Source: Roseivivax sediminis
GTDB lineage: Bacteria > Pseudomonadota > Alphaproteobacteria > Rhodobacterales > Rhodobacteraceae
Reading direction: 5' to 3'
Assembly: GCF_900112685.1 (NCBI RefSeq)
Contig: NZ_FOMS01000010.1
Span: 167,406 to 231,405, forward strand
Length of the DNA stretch: 64,000 bases
Under the pieces are notes generated by a model. The model saw nothing but the letters and a program-made list of their open reading frames with translations, made no database searches and was not told the DNA's origin. A program made the position numbers and the translations under genes. Numbering within the stretch: the first letter of the stretch is position 1; each line of letters starts with the position of its first letter. Shown one piece after another: positions 63,725 to 64,000 of this stretch.

Positions 63725-64000
63725 GGGCTTTGTTGCGCAAAGAACGTGAAGTGCGGACCTCCCCTTTCCCCAGACGCACTTATCCCATGGGCTCTGTGAC
63801 AGGTATGCCGAGCGCGGTGTAGCCGTTGAGTACGGCGACGCGGACCTGGAGTTCTGCAACCTGACGATCGAAATCGCGTGCCATCAGGCTCTGACCCAGC
63901 AGCTTTACGCAATGCATCCATTGACCGGCAGTGCATTGCGCAGCAATGTCACGAGAGGTTTCGTCTCGGCGCGGCTTCGGCGGTGGTACCCGCTCCACTT
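63725..64000 (-). mobile_element. end of an IS5-family (IS903-group-like) insertion sequence
   Basis: The terminal inverted repeat begins at 63725 with GGGCTTTGTTGCGCAAAG, typical of this IS group. The transposase tail on the minus strand runs from the window edge to 63780. Only this end is in the window. Confidence 0.8.
63780..64000 (-). pseudogene. IS5-family transposase, C-terminal part, frame broken
   Basis: From the edge the strand reads 'KWSGYHRRSRAETK', the DDE-domain block of IS903-group transposases. The expected continuation, 'MHCVKLLGQSLMARDF', appears only after 41 extra bases (63918-63958) and in another frame, ending 'YTALGIPVTEPMG' at 63780. The extra stretch contains CGCAATGCA/TGCATTGCG arms (63908-63916 and 63932-63940). 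The enzyme should be inactive unless the frame is bypassed. Confidence 0.75.

Overview
The window is high-GC (roughly two thirds G+C) DNA from an alphaproteobacterium, very probably a member of the Rhodobacteraceae (Rhodobacter/Roseobacter relatives). The evidence is the gene set: DUF1285-MoxR-DUF58-DUF4159 operon, DUF6455 protein, NDUFA9-like protein, DUF1467/methylmalonyl-CoA epimerase pair, FnrL-type boxes and lptC-lptA-lptB-hpf-ptsN without rpoN. The genus cannot be fixed from the sequence alone. Almost all of it is chromosomal housekeeping DNA, with an accessory patch at the right edge.

Layout. 1-1.3 kb: a cut-off GT14-like glycosyltransferase divergent from a sulfotransferase. 1.4-9.1 kb: small membrane protein, DUF1285 and a translationally coupled MoxR/DUF58/DUF4159/membrane-protein operon. 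9.1-13 kb: LysR regulator divergent from a 2,4-dienoyl-CoA reductase, then a DJ-1/PfpI protein. 13.2-16.6 kb: dnaK-dnaJ with a good RpoH-type promoter and a structured intergenic hairpin, divergent from alkB. 17.2-28.4 kb: surface-glycan region with an ABC-2 permease, cysQ, glycosyltransferases, galU, galE, a second GT14-like protein and a double-domain sulfotransferase. 28.4-32.4 kb: ptsN, hpf, lptB, lptA, lptC and rnd, all on the minus strand. 33.3-44 kb: sugar transferase, FMN reductase, OmpA lipoprotein, Ada-type repair protein, smc, a Nudix protein, nnrU and hemN with an FNR-type box. 44.4-51.7 kb: phosphorus uptake region, with a PhnDCEE-type ABC importer co-translated with a HAD phosphatase, a divergent DeoR regulator, a second Nudix protein and a PiT phosphate permease. 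52-61.7 kb: tRNA-Arg, histidine kinase, disulfide reductase/TVP38 pair, response regulator and assorted small metabolic and envelope genes, including a DUF6455 gene behind a near-perfect FNR box. 61.9-64 kb: tRNA-Leu(CAG), a tyrosine integrase enclosed by an 80-bp inverted repeat, a gene fragment and the end of a decayed IS5-family element.

Genes that seem to work together. CysQ, which destroys PAP (the inhibitory by-product of sulfotransferases), heads a run of glycan genes that ends in a sulfotransferase. Another sulfotransferase/GT14-like pair lies at the left edge. This suggests a sulfated surface polysaccharide. The PhnDCEE importer, HAD phosphatase and DeoR regulator suggest uptake and dephosphorylation of an organophosphate.

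The most unusual structure is at 61990-63330. The integrase gene beside tRNA-Leu is bracketed by two 80-bp arms, identical at 78 positions and in opposite orientation. Each arm carries the last 14 bases of the tRNA gene, the integrase upstream region and its start codon. Recombination between the arms would flip the integrase gene while leaving both tRNA and integrase intact.
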